A stretch of DNA of 22,877 nt, taken from contig DATGKW010000110.1 of NCBI GenBank assembly GCA_035294465.1, positions 1 to 22,877 of the forward strand, in the 5' to 3' direction. The position numbers were made by a program, and so were the translations under genes. Positions 20,384 to 22,877 of this stretch are shown one piece after another. This DNA comes from Paraktedonobacter sp035294465 (GTDB lineage Bacteria > Chloroflexota > Ktedonobacteria > Ktedonobacterales > Ktedonobacteraceae). Under the pieces are notes generated by a model, which searched no databases, had not been told where the DNA came from, and saw nothing but the letters and a program-made list of their open reading frames with translations. Numbering within the stretch: the stretch's first letter is position 1; every line of letters begins with the position of its first letter.

Positions 20384-22459
20384 ATGTCAAGAGAATTTCC
20401 ACTGGAAAAAACACGCAATATAGGCATCATTGCTCACATAGATGCTGGTAAAACTACCACCACGGAGCGCATTCTCTTCTACACGAAGAAAATTCACCGT
20501 ATTGGTGAAGTGCATGAGGGGGCCGCGACCATGGACTGGATGGTGCAGGAACAGGAGCGTGGCATCACGATTACATCGGCTGCAACAACCTGTTTCTGGC
20601 AGGATCACCGTATTAACATCATCGACACGCCAGGTCATGTGGACTTTACCGCCGAGGTAGAGCGCTCTCTGCGCGTCCTGGATGGTGGTGTCGTTGTGTT
20701 TGACGCGGTGGCCGGCGTCGAGCCCCAGTCTGAAACAGTTTGGCGTCAGGCGAATAAGTATAATGTTCCCCGCATCTGCTTTGTGAACAAGATGGACCGT
20801 ATGGGCGCTGACTTCTGGCGCACGGTGGAAATGATTCGTGACCGACTTGGGGCTACTCCGGTAGCGATTCAGCTGCCAATTGGTATCGAGAACAGCTTCA
20901 AAGGTTTCGTTGATTTGCTTGAGCATGAAGCAGTGATTTTCCTCGATGATCTGGGTACAAAGTCAGAGCATGTCGAGATCCCAACAGACATGGAAGCCGA
21001 GTACAACCAGCACCTTGAGGAATTGCTTGAGAAAGTAGCCGAGACCGATGAAGAACTGACAATGAAGTATCTGGAGGGCGATGAGATCTCGAAGGAAGAG
21101 CTGGTCGCGGCTCTGCGCCGGGCGACAATTGCCGGCAAACTGGTACCCGTGTTGTGTGGCTCTGCTTTGAAGAACAAAGGCGTCCAGGCTATGCTGGATG
21201 CTGTGATCGCTTTCCTCCCATCACCGCTGGACATTCCCCCGCCGATGGGAACTGATCCCGAAACAGGGGAGGAGGTCACCCGTGAAGTGAAGGATGATGC
21301 TCCTTTCTGCGCGCTGGTCTCTAAGATCGTTTCTGATCCCTTTGTAGGTCGCCTCGCCTACTTGCGTGTCTATTCCGGTACCTTAACAAAAGGGGCGGCG
21401 GTTGAGAACAGCACAAAGGGTAAAACTGAACGCATCGGTCGCCTGCTGCGTATGCACGCTAACCACCGCGAGGATATTGATGAGATTCGCGCTGGCGACA
21501 TCTGCGCTGCCGTTGGCCTGCGCAATACCTTCACTGGCGATACCCTCTGCGATCCCCACCATCCCATTATCCTGGAGTCCATTACCTTCCCTGATCCGGT
21601 GATCTCGATTGCCATCGAGCCAAAAACTCGCGCAGAGCAGGATAAGATGGCCATTGCTCTGAATAAATTAGCCGAAGAAGATCCGACATTTCAGTTGCGT
21701 ACCGACGCCGAGACCGGCCAGACCATTATCAGTGGCATGGGCGAGCTGCATCTGGAAGTAATTGTAGATCGCCTTTTCCGCGAATTTAAGGTTGAGGCTA
21801 ACATTGGCCGTCCACAGGTAGCCTATCGAGAGACGATTACAAAAGAGGCGCATGCGCAGGGGAAACACGTGCGCCAGACCGGCGGTAGTGGCCAGTATGG
21901 AGATGTCTGGATTAAGGTAGAGCCCAATGAGCGTGGCAAAGGCTTTGAATTTATTAATGAAATCGTGGGTGGCGTTGTACCGAAGGAGTATATCAAGCCT
22001 GTTGAGAACGGTGTCCGCGAAGCCCTGGATAAAGGCATCATCGCTGGCTATCCGATGATCGACGTGAAGGCAACTCTCTACGATGGGTCTTATCATGAGG
22101 TTGATTCAAGCGAAATGGCCTTTAAGATCGCTGGCTCGCTGGCGGTCAAGGCAGCAGCAAGTAAAGCGGCCCCCATTCTCCTCGAACCGATTATGCTGGT
22201 CGAGGTGACGACCTCCGATGAACACTATGGCGATGTCATTGGCGATCTTAACCGTCGTCGTGGCACTATCCTGGGGATGGAAAATCGTGGGACGATGGCT
22301 GTGGTGAAGGCGCATGTACCCATGGCTGAGATGTTCGGCTATGTAAATGACCTCCGTTCAATGACCAGTGGCCGCGCTAACTATTCGATGGAATTTTCGC
22401 ACTACGACCCGGTTCCGCGCGCTATCGCAGAGACGATTATCGCCAAGGCCGCGAAGTAG
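20384..22459 (+). CDS. fusA: Translation elongation factor G
   Basis: The protein has 691 residues, the normal EF-G length. It is the GTPase that moves tRNA and mRNA through the ribosome and, with ribosome recycling factor, splits ribosomes. G1 is AHIDAGKTT (17-25), switch I has RGITITSAA (59-67), G3 is DTPGH (81-85, catalytic His85) and G4 is NKMD (135-138). Domain II, the alpha/beta domain III, the elongated domain IV (about 480-600, with GGSGQYGDV) and domain V follow in order. All five domains look intact, and it is the standard form rather than a TetM-type protection protein. There is no Shine-Dalgarno sequence: the 9 bases after the rpsG stop are an AT-only run (AATATATATC region). Initiation by ribosomes that have just finished rpsG is the likely mode. 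Confidence 0.98.
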   Translation: MSREFPLEKTRNIGIIAHIDAGKTTTTERILFYTKKIHRIGEVHEGAATMDWMVQEQERGITITSAATTCFWQDHRINIIDTPGHVDFTAEVERSLRVLDGGVVVFDAVAGVEPQSETVWRQANKYNVPRICFVNKMDRMGADFWRTVEMIRDRLGATPVAIQLPIGIENSFKGFVDLLEHEAVIFLDDLGTKSEHVEIPTDMEAEYNQHLEELLEKVAETDEELTMKYLEGDEISKEELVAALRRATIAGKLVPVLCGSALKNKGVQAMLDAVIAFLPSPLDIPPPMGTDPETGEEVTREVKDDAPFCALVSKIVSDPFVGRLAYLRVYSGTLTKGAAVENSTKGKTERIGRLLRMHANHREDIDEIRAGDICAAVGLRNTFTGDTLCDPHHPIILESITFPDPVISIAIEPKTRAEQDKMAIALNKLAEEDPTFQLRTDAETGQTIISGMGELHLEVIVDRLFREFKVEANIGRPQVAYRETITKEAHAQGKHVRQTGGSGQYGDVWIKVEPNERGKGFEFINEIVGGVVPKEYIKPVENGVREALDKGIIAGYPMIDVKATLYDGSYHEVDSSEMAFKIAGSLAVKAAASKAAPILLEPIMLVEVTTSDEHYGDVIGDLNRRRGTILGMENRGTMAVVKAHVPMAEMFGYVNDLRSMTSGRANYSMEFSHYDPVPRAIAETIIAKAAK

Positions 22460-22736
22460 GCTACTAGATCATTTTTGTGAAGGGCACGTATTGTGATGTG
22501 CCCTGGGCATGAGGAGAACGCGGATGAGGGCAGAACTATCAGCCTGGTTCGCGTCATAGCCCATTAGCTTCGGAGCCAAACTCAGGGGAGAGGCCGACCG
22601 AGTAAGCTGTTGCTCTTTTGGTGTTTCTCAGCGGAAATGCTGGAGAACAATTGATTTAAGTAATGAGTGCATCGCAAAGGTGCAGCCCCTGACGCACGTA
22701 ATTTGCACTGAGCACTATGGAGGATGAGGTAAACTC
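22460..22736 (+). promoter_or_regulatory. fusA-tuf spacer with hairpins and a boxA-like motif
   Basis: The 277-base gap contains AGGGCAC (22481-22487) paired with GTGCCCT (22498-22504), a hairpin without a T-run. A TGCTCTTT (22611-22618) resembles the NusB/S10-binding boxA core. A hairpin follows at about 22625-22648 (TTCTC-AGC against GCT-GGAGAA). AGTGCA (22666-22671) can pair with TGCACT (22704-22709). No clear promoter for tuf was found. Confidence 0.35.
22481..22504 (+). repeat. 7-bp perfect hairpin after fusA
   Basis: AGGGCAC and GTGCCCT with a 10-base loop lie 21 bases after the fusA stop codon. GGGCATG follows, so intrinsic termination is unlikely. It may protect or separate the fusA and tuf messages. 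Confidence 0.5.
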
Positions 22737-22877
22737 ATGGCAAAGAAGAAGTTTGAGCGAACGAAACCGCACGTGAACGTGGGAACAATCGGGCATATCG
22801 ATCACGGGAAGACGACGCTGACGGCGGCGATCACGAAAGTGCTGGCGACGCTGTCGCCGGAGAACAAGTACAAGCCG
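22737..22877 (+). CDS. tuf: Translation elongation factor Tu, 5' end only
   Basis: The first 47 codons are present before the window ends. The start MAKKKFERTKPHVNVGTIGH and the P-loop GHIDHGKTT (19-27) are diagnostic of EF-Tu, which carries aminoacyl-tRNA to the ribosome. GGAGG (22719-22723) and GAGG (22726-22729, 7 bases before ATG) serve as ribosome binding sites. Codon choice differs from fusA: six of seven threonines are ACG and almost all codons end in G or C. This may reflect selection for high expression or exchange with a second tuf copy. Confidence 0.95.
   Translation, partial: MAKKKFERTKPHVNVGTIGHIDHGKTTLTAAITKVLATLSPENKYKP

Noticed and set aside
22481..22504. Intrinsic terminator after fusA
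   Set aside because: The hairpin is good but no T-run follows.
1..22877. tRNA, rRNA, CRISPR arrays, insertion sequences, phage genes
   Set aside because: None was recognisable on either strand.

Overview
The window looks like chromosomal DNA from a GC-moderate bacterium, most likely a member of the Chloroflexota and probably of the Ktedonobacteria type. This is inferred from the shape of RpoB, RpoC, S12 and S7, an extended N-terminal region in RpoC, and the accessory proteins. No rRNA, tRNA, CRISPR array, insertion sequence or phage gene was seen.

Region 1 (1-6972) is accessory. A partial VOC/glyoxalase-like gene runs off the left edge on the minus strand. Diverging from it is a pair of overlapping half-size CHR-family (chromate-transporter-like) membrane protein genes. 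Converging on these is a minus-strand block that reads OmpR-type response regulator, then sensor histidine kinase (overlapping by 4 bases), then a large secreted beta-propeller protein with two tandem C-terminal modules. A near-consensus promoter (TTGCAG-17-TATAAT) sets the true start of the response regulator.

Region 2 (6973-10408) holds a ResB/Ccs1-like cytochrome c biogenesis protein, a receiver-only response regulator with its own promoter and terminator, and an unrecognised multi-pass membrane protein.

Region 3 (10409-22877) is the transcription and translation core: rpoB, rpoC, rpsL, rpsG, fusA, tuf (partial), all on the plus strand. rpoB is preceded by an extended -10 promoter and a leader of about 445 nt, not by the usual rplJ-rplL. 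The leader contains a strong hairpin with a U-rich tail (candidate attenuator) and a helix that could hide the rpoB ribosome binding site. The rpoB-rpoC, rpoC-rpsL, rpsL-rpsG and fusA-tuf gaps are all long for such an operon and carry inverted repeats. The 426-nt rpsL-rpsG gap is the most structured, with a long near-perfect helix, several hairpins, two mutually exclusive helices and a possible 11-codon leader peptide just before rpsG. Both ribosomal protein genes start with TTG, and fusA has no visible Shine-Dalgarno sequence and follows rpsG by 9 nt.

The best candidates for something undescribed are the structured RNA leaders of this rpo-str operon, above all the rpsL-rpsG intercistronic RNA and the rpoB leader. 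RNA folding was done by eye only, so these need covariation tests.
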